From Sulfurisphaera ohwakuensis (lineage in GTDB: Archaea; Thermoproteota; Thermoprotei_A; Sulfolobales; Sulfolobaceae): a stretch of 64,000 bases of DNA. Both the position numbers and the translations under genes were made by a program. How positions within the stretch are numbered: the stretch's first letter is position 1; the number at the start of each line of letters is the position of its first letter. The notes beneath the pieces are model-generated. The model did no database searches, was not told where the DNA came from, and saw only the letters and a program-made list of their open reading frames with translations. Location of the stretch: contig NZ_CP045484.1 in the NCBI RefSeq assembly GCF_009729055.1, forward strand, positions 1,860,001 through 1,924,000. The letters are read 5' to 3'. Below, one piece after another: positions 27,836 to 37,662 of the stretch.

Positions 27836-27979
27836 GAGGTAAACTAAAGGATCCTCATATTTTCTCTTTTTCAAAGAATTATAGTATTCTGGATACTCAT
27901 TTTTTAAATATTCATCTGGCAACCTAGCCAAGTCGTACATAATAATTTGTTGCTCGTAAGTCTTTTTCTTTGCTAGCAT
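27830..27979 (-). CDS. 49-residue conserved-looking small protein
   Basis: An ATG-to-TGA frame with a good ribosome site (GGTGAT at 27983-27988, 3 nt before the start). The protein is soluble and charged, with LARLPDEYLKNEYPEYYNSLKKRKYE as its central part; the tyrosine-rich pattern looks like a real protein. The stop overlaps the DUF3211 gene by 6 nt, a tail-to-tail pattern seen repeatedly in this window. Function unknown; small antitoxin or subunit roles are possible. Confidence 0.5.
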   Translation of the reverse strand: MLAKKKTYEQQIIMYDLARLPDEYLKNEYPEYYNSLKKRKYEDPLVYLL

Positions 27980-28219
27980 TTTATCACCATAATATACTTG
28001 TATTCAAAAGTTTAAAAAATCTACTCCATGATTTTAACATTATTAAACTTTTCAATCTTTATATAAACATACTATATAAAGCCAATTGAATAATACTCAA
28101 GACTAATAAAGAAAAATATAGCTTTTTGGAATTCTTTTGTATCAAAGAACTTATATTTTTGCTGATCATGAAGCTAACTGTATAGTAATACTTTAAAATC
28201 TACATGGATATCCCAACAT

Positions 28220-28375
28220 ATGAGAAGAACTATTATAGCCTTACTATTTTCTTTTTCAAATCTCATAAGTAGCACCTTAAATGCAGAGGGCAATTACGTT
28301 ATTTTTAATAATAATTTTATAGTGAATTTTGTATTACGTTTTTGTCTATTTTTATTTTATCATATTATTTCGTAG
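28220..28375 (+). CDS. Possible 51-residue secreted peptide or gene relic
   Basis: An ATG-to-TAG frame whose first 22 residues (MRRTIIALLFSFSNLISS and on) look like a signal peptide with an Ala cleavage site, followed by an Asn-rich stretch and a hydrophobic end. No ribosome site is clear. It may be the 5' piece of a decayed secreted-protein gene. It fills most of the gap between 27979 and the membrane-protein gene. Confidence 0.28.
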   Translation: MRRTIIALLFSFSNLISSTLNAEGNYVIFNNNFIVNFVLRFCLFLFYHIIS

Positions 28376-28383
28376 GGAAAATA

Positions 28384-29103
28384 TTAACCTAAAATCCATT
28401 CTTTCTCATTTAATTTAGATATTAAGAAGCTTTTCACAAGATCAAAATGAGTATTTAAAAGCTCCTTGAACTTTTTATTTCTCATATCTTTTACATAATA
28501 TTCTACTTCAATAATTATACCAACCCTGCCTTTATTTATAGCATATATTGTTATAAAATCATGAAAAAGTATACCCGAATTATTACTTACTAACTCGAGA
28601 TACATTTTATAGGGAGATAAACGAAGATCTGATTTTAAAACGCTTATATATGAATCCTTAACACTAAACTCATAAATTAGATTAGATGCAGTAGCACTAA
28701 AAGCAAAGGCATATTTAGATTTCCTATGAGTAAAATAAATATAAAAGACTAATAATATTGATATTACAGTTACCAATCCAATTTTTGTATTTATAAATAA
28801 TATAGAAAAAAGAACAATATAGACAGTCAACATCTTAGAACTTACATTCTTACTTAATTCTAATCCTAATAAATATGAGATAGGTATAAGAGAAAGTGAG
28901 ATTAAATAAAATATTTTAAATGAGAGGATAATGAACATAACGAAGATTATATTAAAGATTATTAAAGGTAGAATTGAAGGTATAGTAATTGTTATTTGAT
29001 CTGGGTTTTCATATAAGGGTTTAATGACACTTATTTTTGACATAAATTCTTGATGGCTAAAATAAATATTCTTCTCATTAACAACATTCCATGGTAATGA
29101 CAT
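28384..29103 (-). CDS. Hypothetical membrane protein
   Basis: A 239-residue protein with two hydrophobic blocks (about residues 43-75 and 88-125, four segments in all) between a 40-residue soluble start and a 110-residue soluble end. The C-terminal part is alpha/beta and ends in KEWILG. I do not recognise the family. It is monocistronic, 44 nt downstream of the thiC stop on the same strand, so it may be read through from thiC, but nothing links it to thiamine. Confidence 0.5.
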   Translation of the reverse strand: MSLPWNVVNEKNIYFSHQEFMSKISVIKPLYENPDQITITIPSILPLIIFNIIFVMFIILSFKIFYLISLSLIPISYLLGLELSKNVSSKMLTVYIVLFSILFINTKIGLVTVISILLVFYIYFTHRKSKYAFAFSATASNLIYEFSVKDSYISVLKSDLRLSPYKMYLELVSNNSGILFHDFITIYAINKGRVGIIIEVEYYVKDMRNKKFKELLNTHFDLVKSFLISKLNEKEWILG

Positions 29104-29147
29104 ATTTAAGAGAGTAAGTTGAGAAAGTGATTAAATTATTTTCGATT

Positions 29148-30437
29148 CTAGTCACTAATTTTCCTTACCTGCTCCATTGCCCACATCATAGGACAATAAC
29201 CACCACACATAGTACATGCCCTAACTTTCGGTTTACCAAATTGAGTATAGACTTTCATAGCCTTTTCGGGATCTATTAATGACGATATCATTTTTTCCCA
29301 TTCCAATTTTCCTCTATAATAACTTACTACATCATCCCAGTTTCTAACTTTTTTACCTAATTTTACAATGTCTCCAGCATGAGCGGCAATTCTATAAGCT
29401 ATCGCTCCTTCTTCAACTTGTTCAACAGTTGGTAAACTTAAGTGTTCTGCTGGAGTTAGATAACATAATAAGTCAGCACCACTTGCTGAGGCAATTGCTG
29501 CACCTATAGCTGAGGCAATATGATCATAGGGTGCACCAACATCTATTGGTAAAGGACCTAAAACGTAATAAGGAACACCACCAGTAAGCTTTTTCATTAA
29601 CTTTACATCCCACGCTATCTCGTTCAATGGAACATGACCTGGTCCTTCTACCATTACCTGGACTCCTTTCTCAAGTGCACTCTTTACTAGACTCGCTGTT
29701 TCTAATAATTCTCCTATCTGGAACTCATCATGAGCATCTCCAGTAGCTCCAGGTCTTAAAGCGTCTCCTAATGAGATTACTGCATCATATTGTTTAAACA
29801 TTTCTAATATATAATCCCAGTTCTTTCTATATGGATTCTCAGAGTTATTATGAATCATCCATCCTGCTATCATATCTCCTCCTCTAGATACTATAGGGAT
29901 TATCCTGTTGCTTTTCAAAGCCCTTATAGCCAAATCTTTTGTTAAACCCGCATGAATCGTCATAAAAGCAACCCCATCTTTTAGGTGTTTTTCTATAGTA
30001 TTTAACAAATCATCTTCTGTGAAATATGCTCCACCAGATTTATGCTTAAAAGATTCTATAAACACTTGATAAACTGGAACAGTACCTACTGGTAGTTCAG
30101 AGTGTTTTATTATTTCCCTTCTAATTAAATCTAAATCTCCTCCAGTTGATAAGTCCATTAATGTATCTCCCCATTTGTTTGCAATCTTCACCTTTTCTAA
30201 TTCCATGTCAAGATTAGCGACTTCGCTAGATGTTCCTATGTTTATATTAACTTTAGTTGTTAAACCCTTACCTATTGCAACTATCTTTTTAGAAGGATAT
30301 TTTTCATTCCTTATCAACATAATTTTTCCTTCTGCTATTCTTTTCCTAACTTTTTCTGGTGAAATTCTCTCGATTAGACTTATCTTTTTCATTTCATCAG
30401 TTATAATACCCTTTCTTGCATCATCAATTATTGCCAT
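29148..30437 (-). CDS. thiC: Phosphomethylpyrimidine synthase ThiC
   Basis: A 429-residue radical-SAM enzyme that turns aminoimidazole ribotide into hydroxymethylpyrimidine phosphate for thiamine. The C-terminal cluster motif CTMCGGYC (CxxCxxxxC) sits about residues 412-419. Zinc- and substrate-site segments typical of ThiC are present: [14 protein letters not shown] and [14 protein letters not shown]. Length matches archaeal ThiC, which lacks the N-terminal extension of the longer bacterial and plant forms. It has no thiamine operon partners here. A TPP riboswitch was not found upstream, as is usual in Sulfolobales. Confidence 0.95.
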   Translation of the reverse strand: MAIIDDARKGIITDEMKKISLIERISPEKVRKRIAEGKIMLIRNEKYPSKKIVAIGKGLTTKVNINIGTSSEVANLDMELEKVKIANKWGDTLMDLSTGGDLDLIRREIIKHSELPVGTVPVYQVFIESFKHKSGGAYFTEDDLLNTIEKHLKDGVAFMTIHAGLTKDLAIRALKSNRIIPIVSRGGDMIAGWMIHNNSENPYRKNWDYILEMFKQYDAVISLGDALRPGATGDAHDEFQIGELLETASLVKSALEKGVQVMVEGPGHVPLNEIAWDVKLMKKLTGGVPYYVLGPLPIDVGAPYDHIASAIGAAIASASGADLLCYLTPAEHLSLPTVEQVEEGAIAYRIAAHAGDIVKLGKKVRNWDDVVSYYRGKLEWEKMISSLIDPEKAMKVYTQFGKPKVRACTMCGGYCPMMWAMEQVRKISD

Positions 30438-30546
30438 AAAAATATATCAAAAAAGTTACTTATAAACCTTATTATATTCAGTTTGTGTACTAACTTTACA
30501 TTTTTCTGTGATAAAGCTTAATTATTAGTAATAGATATCAAAATTC

Positions 30547-31785
30547 ATGATTGTTGTTATAGGCTCTGGTCCTGCAGGAATATATGGTGCATTTACAGCT
30601 TCTGCTTTAGGAGAAAAAGTTAAACTTATTGAGGAAAAAGAAAGGTTAGGCGGAACTTGTGTTTTATATGGTTGTATTCCTTCAAAAGCAATGTTACATC
30701 CGCTTTATTTAAAGTATTCTTTGGAAAGGTTAGGAAAGAAAATTGATTTTAGCTATGAAGAACTGATCAAGTTTGCTCAAGATGCAATTTCAAGGATCTC
30801 AAAAGGAGTTGAATACATGTTAGAAAGTTACGGTGTTGAAGTTATTCATGGTAGAGGAGTACTTAAGAGCAAAGAAATTGAAGTTTCTGGTCAAACTTTA
30901 TACCCAGATAAAGTACTAGTAGCAACTGGAACTTTAAAACCAGAAATTAATGGAACTATAGCTTCAGACGATTTACCGTATCTTAATAAAGAGTTTAATT
31001 CAGTAACTGTAATTGGTGGTGGTGTAGGGGGTATTGAATATGGCTGGTTATTACACAAAATAGGGAAAGAAGTACATATAGTAGAGAAAGAAAATTTACT
31101 TTTACCGAAACATGATATGGATTTAAGAAATTACGTAACTAACCACTTTAAGAGAATTGGAGTTAAACTTCATTTAGGAGTGGAGGCTAAGATAGAGAAT
31201 AATAAAGTTAAACTCTCAAATGGAGAAGAAATTAAGAGCGATATTATTTTAATGAGTTTTGGAAGAAAACCTAATCTTACTGGGGTGGAAAATCTACCTC
31301 ATGATTATTGGATAAAGGTTAATGAATACATGGAAACTCCAATAAAAGACATTTATGCTGCTGGTGATGTAACCGGTTCATTTACTGCACATGAGGCAAT
31401 ACATAAAGGATATATAGCTGGGCTTAATATGAAAGGTGTAAAAAAACCTTATGATAGTTCTGCTGTTCCAAAAGTTATTTACACATCACCACAAATTGCT
31501 TACGTCGGAAACACAAATAGTGGTAAATGTATGAAAATGGAATTTTCTGGGTTAGCTAGAGCTATTGCAGAAAAGGAGACTGAAGGATTTTTAAAGATCT
31601 GTGTGGAAAACGAAAAAGTAATAGGTGGTGTTGCCTTTTCAGAAAGAGCTGAAGAAATTATCTCTCTTTTGGCTTTAGGGATTAAGTTTAAGGGAAGTTT
31701 GGATGAGCTTCTTGATTTCCAATATCCACATCCTTCTTATCTTGAAATGATATGGGAAATTTTAAGAAAAATTAAGTGGGGATAA
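30547..31785 (+). CDS. Dihydrolipoamide dehydrogenase-like flavoprotein disulfide reductase
   Basis: A 412-residue class I pyridine-nucleotide disulfide oxidoreductase. FAD motif GSGPAGIYGAF is at the start, the redox-active disulfide is C38-C43 (CVLYGCIPSK), the NAD(P) motif GGGVGGIEYG is at about 156-165, and the C-terminal dimerisation part ends HPSYLEMIWE, close to the HPxxSE active-site motif but with Leu-Glu. It is about 50 residues shorter than a typical Lpd. Possible substrates are lipoyl groups of LbpA or of 2-oxoacid enzymes, or a small thiol. A second such protein is at 43894-45207. It is convergent with the epimerase by 14 nt. Confidence 0.8.
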   Translation: MIVVIGSGPAGIYGAFTASALGEKVKLIEEKERLGGTCVLYGCIPSKAMLHPLYLKYSLERLGKKIDFSYEELIKFAQDAISRISKGVEYMLESYGVEVIHGRGVLKSKEIEVSGQTLYPDKVLVATGTLKPEINGTIASDDLPYLNKEFNSVTVIGGGVGGIEYGWLLHKIGKEVHIVEKENLLLPKHDMDLRNYVTNHFKRIGVKLHLGVEAKIENNKVKLSNGEEIKSDIILMSFGRKPNLTGVENLPHDYWIKVNEYMETPIKDIYAAGDVTGSFTAHEAIHKGYIAGLNMKGVKKPYDSSAVPKVIYTSPQIAYVGNTNSGKCMKMEFSGLARAIAEKETEGFLKICVENEKVIGGVAFSERAEEIISLLALGIKFKGSLDELLDFQYPHPSYLEMIWEILRKIKWG

Positions 31786-32719
31786 GGATCTTTTTATCAT
31801 CTAATTCTTTCAAAAATAACGCATTCTGATAAATTTCGTTCTCATCAAACCGTAGCTCACCAAGAAGTTTTTTACTTACGCTGCAATCGTACACGGTACC
31901 TTCATATTTTAACAGACCTCTTATTTCTTTTGGCATGGCGGATTTAACAATACTTTTCGGAATTGGTATGTAAATTCCTCTCTTGCCCAATGCTTTCGTA
32001 TAAATCTCAAAGAACTTCTCAAGAGCTACTCTCTCACACTCGGTAGCATAGAAATATAGTAGCATGGGTTTTTCCTCAATTAGTCTTAATATCATTTTAC
32101 CTATATTATTTGCACTAATTGGCATGAAAGATATGCCAGTTTTGGGAATAATACCTAGTTTTGCTAATCTATACATGGTTACAAATTGGATATGGGCTGA
32201 GTATTTCCCATACACAAGGGTTGGTCTAATAATAATAAGGGGAAAATTCCCTTTTGCTATTGAATAAACAACTTTCTCCCCTTCTAGTTTGGTTTTTTCA
32301 AAAGGTGATTGAGGATTTAGACCTTCGCCAAGCTCTTTTTCAATTTTAACTTCTCCAGTTATCCCATAAGTAGATCCGCTAGTATGAATAAAAATAGGTT
32401 TATTTTCTGATTCTTTTATTATACTCGCTATAGTTTTTGGGACTTCTACGTTAGAAATATATAGTGTCTTTTCATCACCAGATATTTCTCCAATAAAGTT
32501 GATAACCACATCGCTCTTTTTCACTTCTTCTCTTAATCTTTCTGTGTCTAACAGAATGTCTAGTTTAATTAATTTAACTCCTTTTTCCTCAAGTTTTTCA
32601 TGATAAACTTTCTTTACCGGATTGAGATTTCTATAAGTGACTGTTACTTCATGCCTCGAGGATAAGACTTCAGCTACATGAGTTGCTATAAAACCTAAAC
32701 CAGTAATAAGTATTCTCAT
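31772..32719 (-). CDS. NAD-dependent epimerase/dehydratase (extended SDR)
   Basis: A 315-residue Rossmann protein. The nucleotide motif GLGFIATH (GxGxxxxH) lies at about residues 7-14, and the middle contains HTSGSTYGI with a downstream Tyr-x-x-x-Lys-like region. The family includes sugar-nucleotide epimerases and complex-I-associated NDUFA9-like proteins; the latter often keep the GFIAxH form. Substrate unknown. Its last 14 nt overlap the flavoprotein gene tail to tail, and the HTH regulator lies 41 nt upstream of its start on the same strand. Confidence 0.7.
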   Translation of the reverse strand: MRILITGLGFIATHVAEVLSSRHEVTVTYRNLNPVKKVYHEKLEEKGVKLIKLDILLDTERLREEVKKSDVVINFIGEISGDEKTLYISNVEVPKTIASIIKESENKPIFIHTSGSTYGITGEVKIEKELGEGLNPQSPFEKTKLEGEKVVYSIAKGNFPLIIIRPTLVYGKYSAHIQFVTMYRLAKLGIIPKTGISFMPISANNIGKMILRLIEEKPMLLYFYATECERVALEKFFEIYTKALGKRGIYIPIPKSIVKSAMPKEIRGLLKYEGTVYDCSVSKKLLGELRFDENEIYQNALFLKELDDKKILIPT

Positions 32720-32760
32720 AAATTAAAATGAAAATGAAAAAATAAAATGTTGTGTCCTAA

Positions 32761-33144
32761 TTATTGTTGTTGTTTCCCTAACTCCTTAGGAATTAATTGT
32801 CCGAAGAGCTCGGCACATCTCTTGAAATCATTAACTATTTTCTCTATTAATCTCTCAGTTGGTATAGCCTTATAGATATATCTAGGTCTACCTCCTTTAG
32901 AAGAAGAATCTTTTACTCTTTCAACAAAACCTAAAGATACTAATTTGTTTACACTTCTGTTGATAGAGGCTTTAGATAATTTTAGCATTTCTGCTAAAGA
33001 ATCTTCATTCTTTCCTTCGCTGTTTAATAAAACTTTTAGTACTTGAAAATCTGTATCTGAAATATCATAGCAAAAACTTAAAGCCTCTATTATTCCTACT
33101 TCTTTACCACTAGGTAGTCTTATTTTAGTTACTTCTAATTCCAT
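32761..33144 (-). CDS. wHTH regulator with paired cysteines (paralogue 1 of 3)
   Basis: A 127-residue TrmB/MarR-like winged-helix protein. The HTH is about residues 45-80 ([21 protein letters not shown]) and the wing is [11 protein letters not shown]. It has exactly two cysteines: one in [11 protein letters not shown] (residue 25) before the HTH and one in FKRCAELF (about 112) after it. The same two positions are kept in paralogues at 53516-53902 and 52750-53079. In the dimer such cysteines could form a redox or persulfide switch. It probably forms a transcript with the epimerase. DNA targets are unknown. Confidence 0.7.
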   Translation of the reverse strand: MELEVTKIRLPSGKEVGIIEALSFCYDISDTDFQVLKVLLNSEGKNEDSLAEMLKLSKASINRSVNKLVSLGFVERVKDSSSKGGRPRYIYKAIPTERLIEKIVNDFKRCAELFGQLIPKELGKQQQ

Positions 33145-33578
33145 ACTTAATCATGATATATAGTTTAAATACAAGTATTTAAATCTTTGTATTTTAAGCA
33201 AATAGATTACCCAAGTATTAAAACCTAATCTTCACATTTCTAATTATTAAAAAGAATAATACTATTACCAAAAATATAAATATACTCGAGTTACATGAGT
33301 ATTACTTTAATTGCTTTAAAATTTCTTTTTTGACAATAGATACTTCTGTATAAAACTTCCCTTTAAAGTTGATACTAGCTCCTTATGTACTTATTAACAC
33401 CAGTTACATTAAAAGGCTTATTTATAGTATAGCTGAAGTTAATAACATCAACATAAATAACAACTAACTCCCTTAATATCTGCTATCTGCAGAACATATA
33501 ATAATTAATTACCTTAAAACCAAATCAAAAAGCAGATGTACCATCAACTATTGATATATTAAAACATTCCGTTTATCT
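33145..33578. other. Gene-free AT-rich stretch
   Basis: No reading frame longer than about 15 codons with a plausible start, no GC-rich fold and no repeat were found here. It separates the regulator from the transposase relic and may be insertion-site debris. Confidence 0.4.
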
Positions 33579-33731
33579 CTACACTTTCATTTCAATCATG
33601 ATTGAGTCTAGGGACTTAACCCTCAACCACCTACTGGTAGGTAAGTCACGGATCTCCTTTGAGCCTAACGGCACGGAACTCACATCTCTGCTATTTTCAC
33701 CTTCACCCTTTTGGGCATAACCCACATTAGC
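33579..33731 (-). pseudogene. Relic of a transposase/TnpB 3' end
   Basis: The minus strand reads an uninterrupted peptide beginning ANVGYAQKGEGENS and continuing RDVSSVPLGSKEIRDLP, then TSRWLRVKS and a stop. The GC-rich codon use stands out from the AT-rich surroundings. The Gly/Glu/Asn/Ser/Arg-rich, non-globular tail resembles C-termini of IS200/IS605-type OrfB/TnpB proteins in Sulfolobales. In such elements the DNA of this tail also forms the guide-RNA scaffold. No upstream catalytic domain remains. The family call is from memory of similar tails and is moderate at best. Confidence 0.45.
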
Positions 33732-33952
33732 ATGAGAGATAATTTTTATCAATAAATGTAAAATAAATGAATATAAAAAGATTTCTATAAATACAAAAAG
33801 ATTCAGTCCTTAATGTATATAGTGAGATCATGAATATTAACAACCCGTGAAAGACTACAATATAAATACATCTTTCCCATATAAAATAAGAAGTCTTAAA
33901 CCATAATTTATTAATATCTAATTTTTATATTATCAAATAAATAGTTATAATA

Positions 33953-34735
33953 TTAAACTGAATGAGTTAAATTATCTATTCTACCCCCATCAGCAACAAT
34001 CACTTGCCCAGTTATATATCTAGCTTTTTCACTTGCTAGAAATACTACAATATTGGCTATATCCTCGGGTTTTCCAGTTGTATGAAGTACGGTTTTATTT
34101 CTAAATAATTCCCTTAGTTTTTCCTTCTCTTCATCACTTTTATTACCTAAAGTCATATCAGTCTCGATCCAACCGGGTGCTACAGCATTAACCCTTATAC
34201 CGTACTTTCCTAATTCAAAAGCTAATCTTCTGGTTAATATTATAATCCCGGCTTTTGTAATAGCATAAAAAGTAGTTCCTTCTGCAGCAGTCCCAATACC
34301 AGCATTACTAGCAATGTTAATTATACTTGCTGCTGATGACTTTTTAAGTAATGATAAAAATTCATAAGTGACATAAATGGTTCCATTTAGATTAACCCTT
34401 AACATTCTCTCATATTTTTCCTCATCAAATTGCTCAAAAGGCATTAAATACCAAATTCCAGCATTATTAACTAAAACATCTAAACGTGGGAAATGATTGG
34501 AAATTTCCTCTTTAGCTTTTTTAACCTGATTCCTATCTCCGACATCACACCTTACAGTTAAAACTCCCTTCTCTTTTAACTCTTTGGCTTTATCTTCAGA
34601 ACCGTGATAAAGAACAGCAACATTGTAGCCTTCTTTTAAAAGTGCTTCAGTTATAGCTCTTCCTATTCCCCTTGTACCGCCTGTAACTAAAGCATACATA
34701 ACTGATTTAAAGTAAGATTGCGAACTCATACACAT
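33953..34735 (-). CDS. Short-chain dehydrogenase/reductase (FabG-like)
   Basis: A classical SDR of up to 260 residues. The cofactor motif TGGTRGIG is at residues 18-25, NNAG at about 90-93, and the catalytic Ser-Tyr-Lys triad is seen in NIASNAGIG, with YAITKAG (Y and K) near 155-161. The RCDVGDR segment suggests NADP(H) preference through R. The C-terminus has the usual GQVIVADGG. A TATA box (TTTAAAAATATA) lies about 30 nt before the first ATG; shorter starts at residue 3 or 13 are also possible. It sits beside a TnpB element. Substrate unknown. Confidence 0.85.
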   Translation of the reverse strand: MCMSSQSYFKSVMYALVTGGTRGIGRAITEALLKEGYNVAVLYHGSEDKAKELKEKGVLTVRCDVGDRNQVKKAKEEISNHFPRLDVLVNNAGIWYLMPFEQFDEEKYERMLRVNLNGTIYVTYEFLSLLKKSSAASIINIASNAGIGTAAEGTTFYAITKAGIIILTRRLAFELGKYGIRVNAVAPGWIETDMTLGNKSDEEKEKLRELFRNKTVLHTTGKPEDIANIVVFLASEKARYITGQVIVADGGRIDNLTHSV

Positions 34736-34889
34736 TCTGTATAAGTTATATTTTTAAATTTAATTATCTTTATGACTAAGCATGAAACAATGAAGATACT
34801 CGCCCTTAAATTATCAGTCGAGTAAAAATCTCCTTAAATGGCCGGAAGTACTTAAGATTAATTTGTATAACTTGTTTTGATATTAGGGA

Positions 34890-35010
34890 TATGTGAGCTA
34901 CCCCGCCCTGAAGGGCGGAGCTTCCTGCTTCATAGCCCCACCTTGCCCGTAGCTTTTCGCTACGGGTAGAGGGTGGAGCTCCACAGGCACTAAGGGTGGC
35001 TCCCACCCCG
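34890..35010 (-). ncRNA. Candidate omega-RNA scaffold of TnpB
   Basis: At the tnpB 3' end two stable hairpins follow each other: CCCGTAGC/GCTACGGG around TTTTC at 34946-34966, and CCGCCCT/AGGGCGG around GA at 34903-34918. Omega-RNAs of characterised TnpB elements cover this region, and the guide is the flanking genomic sequence past the right end, here near and below 34895 on the minus strand. Extent and guide start are inferred. Confidence 0.5.
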
Positions 35011-36130
35011 ATCTCTTCAATATGTTTAAGCAAGCGTTATAGTCACGATCAGTAACCCAACCGCACTTAGGACAGCTGAACACACGGTCAGTCAAAGTTA
35101 ACTCCTTCTTTACGTACCCGCATTTAGCACACATCTTTGAAGTATATGCTGGGTTTATTAACAACAGTTTCTTTCCATATTTTTCCAACTGATATTCTAG
35201 TATTCTCTTCAACTCATGGAATGCAACATCGTGTAACCTCATCCTCAACTTCCTTTCTGACTCCTCCACCAATTGTTTAACATCTATATCCTCCATTACT
35301 ACAACGTCATAATGTTGTGCGAACCACTTACCCAACTTCATATAGAGGTCTTGTCTCAAGTTCTTGAAGTGTTCATAACCCCTAGCTAACTTCACTTTTG
35401 CTTTAAACCAGTTTTTCGACAAGAACTCTTTCCTCGAGAGAACCTTGTGGAGTTTCCTTATCTTCTCAAGTGCCTTCTCATAAGGTCTCAAGTTAGGGAA
35501 ATAGAATCCATCACTCGTGGTTAGGAGTTTCTCTACCCCAACATCTATTGCAACTACCTTACCAGTCTTTGGGAGTTGAGAGAATTCAACACCTTCAACC
35601 ATGAAGGAGACATATACTCTCTCTGAACGTGTTAGTTTAACTACCACCCTCTTTACTTTGTCAAGCGGGAAGTCCCTATGAACAATGACCTTAAACACGC
35701 CGAGATTTGATAACCTCAATAACACCAGCTTCTTCTTATTCTTCCTACTCTTAGTCCTTATTTCCCTGCTCTCAAGTATTTTCCATCCACTTTGTGGGTA
35801 AACAAGAGAGTAGTACTTATGGGGTTTCTTCTCCTTAGGAAAGTGTGCTAGACCTTTGAAGAACCTATCCCTAGCATCGTAATAACGATCGGCAATTTGC
35901 TGTACTACTTGTGAGTAGAGTTGTTGGTACTCCTTATCTTGCTTTCTTAGATCTAGAGCGAGCTGTCTTAACTCCGTTTGTGTAAGACCCTTTCCGTCCC
36001 TTTGGTAGAAATAGATATCTGCCCAGCGTAGGGTGTTGTACATCTCACATGCTAACCTCAACTGGGCTTTTAACGCCCTAATTGTTTGATCGTCAGCATA
36101 TGCACGAAAGCGGAACCCTACGTTGGGCAT
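34898..36130 (-). CDS. tnpB: TnpB RNA-guided nuclease (OrfB, IS200/IS605 family)
   Basis: A 410-residue TnpB. The split RuvC nuclease is intact: Asp in [11 protein letters not shown] (about 193), Glu in [11 protein letters not shown] (about 284) and Asp in [12 protein letters not shown] (about 368). Between the last two is a four-cysteine zinc finger, CAKCGY...CPKCGW. The N-terminal helical region ([20 protein letters not shown]) is the usual RNA-binding and wedge part. Known TnpB proteins cut DNA with an omega-RNA made from the element's 3' end. The C-terminal tail (APPFRAG) is encoded by the hairpin DNA, as expected. No tnpA gene accompanies it. It appears full length and possibly active. 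Confidence 0.9.
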   Translation of the reverse strand: MPNVGFRFRAYADDQTIRALKAQLRLACEMYNTLRWADIYFYQRDGKGLTQTELRQLALDLRKQDKEYQQLYSQVVQQIADRYYDARDRFFKGLAHFPKEKKPHKYYSLVYPQSGWKILESREIRTKSRKNKKKLVLLRLSNLGVFKVIVHRDFPLDKVKRVVVKLTRSERVYVSFMVEGVEFSQLPKTGKVVAIDVGVEKLLTTSDGFYFPNLRPYEKALEKIRKLHKVLSRKEFLSKNWFKAKVKLARGYEHFKNLRQDLYMKLGKWFAQHYDVVVMEDIDVKQLVEESERKLRMRLHDVAFHELKRILEYQLEKYGKKLLLINPAYTSKMCAKCGYVKKELTLTDRVFSCPKCGWVTDRDYNACLNILKRSGWEPPLVPVELHPLPVAKSYGQGGAMKQEAPPFRAG

Positions 36131-36168
36131 TAATAAAATGTTCGAGAGTGGATTAAAAAATATTTCTA

Positions 36169-36221
36169 CAAAGGGGGCTATCCATCCCCGCCTTAAAAGG
36201 CGAGGTTTTTCGCCCCCTTTG
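36169..36221. repeat. Left-end nested hairpins of the TnpB element
   Basis: CAAAGGGGGC (36169-36178) pairs perfectly with GCCCCCTTTG (36212-36221). Inside, CGCCTT (36189-36194) pairs with AAGGCG (36197-36202). Subterminal hairpins of this kind are the recognition sites of IS200/IS605 transposases. Confidence 0.7.
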
Positions 36222-36280
36222 AACCCCTAAACTTTATAAAATTATAACATGACGTAAGTTAAAATTATTATTGCCGAATC

Positions 36281-36748
36281 ATGCTTATCTCTGTGGAAGG
36301 AATTCTGATTGAGGAGGATAAAGTAAAAGATGAAAAAGAAAGGAGAAAATTAGAAGAAGAGGGTTACAAGATAGTAAAAGTTAAACAGAATGAAAATATT
36401 ATAAAAATATTTGAGGAAGATAAAACTATATTTTCTTGTGATAAGGACGAGATAATATTCAGAGTTTCTTTGTTTAACTCAACCCTCTGCAGAATAATCG
36501 TTACAGATAAAATAACTACAGTAGTTGTCTTTTCAAGCAAAAGAGTACAAACATTTACTTTTAGAATCCAGAGGGATACTTCTCTTAGGGGTTTAAGAAA
36601 GAATTATTTCAAAGCCAAATCTTATCAGGATTTTGTTACTTCATATATTCAATTCCTAAAGGAGAATAACGATGATATAGTAATTGAATGGCTAAAAGAG
36701 TTCATGAAAAATAAAGAGAATGAAGAGAAAAAACAAAATAATTTATAA
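36281..36748 (+). CDS. Hypothetical protein
   Basis: A 155-residue soluble protein with a beta-rich first two-thirds and a charged helical end ([12 protein letters not shown]). The N-terminus [20 protein letters not shown] and two cysteines (FSCDKDE, TLCRIIV) are its main features. No family is recognised. It begins just after the TnpB element and ends with a 6-nt overlap on the sHdrB2 gene, convergent. Its position at the end of the sHdr operon may be chance. Confidence 0.5.
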   Translation: MLISVEGILIEEDKVKDEKERRKLEEEGYKIVKVKQNENIIKIFEEDKTIFSCDKDEIIFRVSLFNSTLCRIIVTDKITTVVVFSSKRVQTFTFRIQRDTSLRGLRKNYFKAKSYQDFVTSYIQFLKENNDDIVIEWLKEFMKNKENEEKKQNNL

Positions 36749-37662
36749 ATATCTCTTTAATACTGTCATTGGGTTTGTTAAGTTAGCATTTAATAATGCT
36801 TCTTCTGGAGAATGGCCAAATGCAAAAGCTAATAATTGGCTAAAGTAAACTACTGGCATTCTTAAATCTTCGCCGTAAATTTCAGCAATTTTGTTCATGT
36901 TAGTCTCAAAAGCAACTCCACCTAATGGACAGTCAACTATTAACAATTCAGCCCCATTTCTTCTAGCTTCTTTAAGTATTCTAGCTTCTAAGTTTAATGC
37001 AACATTTATATCAGAGTAAACGTGAGGACCACCACAGCACATTGTCTTTGCCTCAAATGGGACTACTTCTGCACCCGTAGCTTCTAGTAGTTTATCCATG
37101 AAGAATGGTCTTTCTGGATCATCTTTTATCTTCATATATCCAGTAAGTATGTATTGCTTTGGTCTTGCATATAGACAACCATAATATGGCGCAACTTTTA
37201 ATCCATTTAATGGTCTCTTTACTCTAGCCTTAACTCCCTCTGGTCCTACAGTATTATAGATAAACTCTACAGCATGAATCATTAAGAGTTTCATATCATA
37301 ACCTTTTTCACCCATCTTTTCTAAATACGCATTAACCTTCTCCCTTAGTTTTGGATACTTCGTCATGTAATAGTGGGTTCTTGATAAAGAGTAATGACAA
37401 CCTGGACATGCTGACATTACAGTATCTGCACCCATTTGTCTTGCTAGTGATAAGTTCCTCGCTGGTAATAATAAACCAGCCATTGTATTAACATTCTTTA
37501 CCTCTAAAGCACCACAGCAGTTATAATCCTCAATTTTCTCATATTCTAATCCTAAATCCTTAGCAACTAACGCTAATGATACATCATAAGGCTTACCCAT
37601 GCCGTCTAATGAACAGCCTGGATAGAATGCTACTTTACCATAAGGATTATTGATTCTAATAC

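Larger units (their letters stand above)
34885..36225 (-). mobile_element. IS200/IS605-group element with TnpB only
   Basis: The tnpB gene is flanked by structured ends. On the 5' side there are nested hairpins at 36169-36221; on the 3' side a CCGCCCT/AGGGCGG hairpin at 34903-34918 lies within the last codons, just before the probable right end. No TnpA (Y1 transposase) is nearby, so this is an IS1341-like solo element that would need TnpA in trans to move. GC content is higher than in the flanking DNA. The exact ends are estimates to within about 15 nt. Confidence 0.7.

Noticed and set aside
30175..30465. 96-codon frame antisense to thiC
   Set aside because: thiC is unambiguous on the other strand; the antisense frame is hydrophobic by codon complement only.
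29104..30546. TPP riboswitch controlling thiC
   Set aside because: No THI-box-like conserved sequence or suitable leader is present upstream of the start at 30437; the gap shows only promoter-like AT-rich DNA.
36169..36221. A rho-independent-type terminator for the upstream gene
   Set aside because: The nested hairpin is at the 5' end of the TnpB element, no T-run follows in the needed place, and archaea do not rely on such hairpins.
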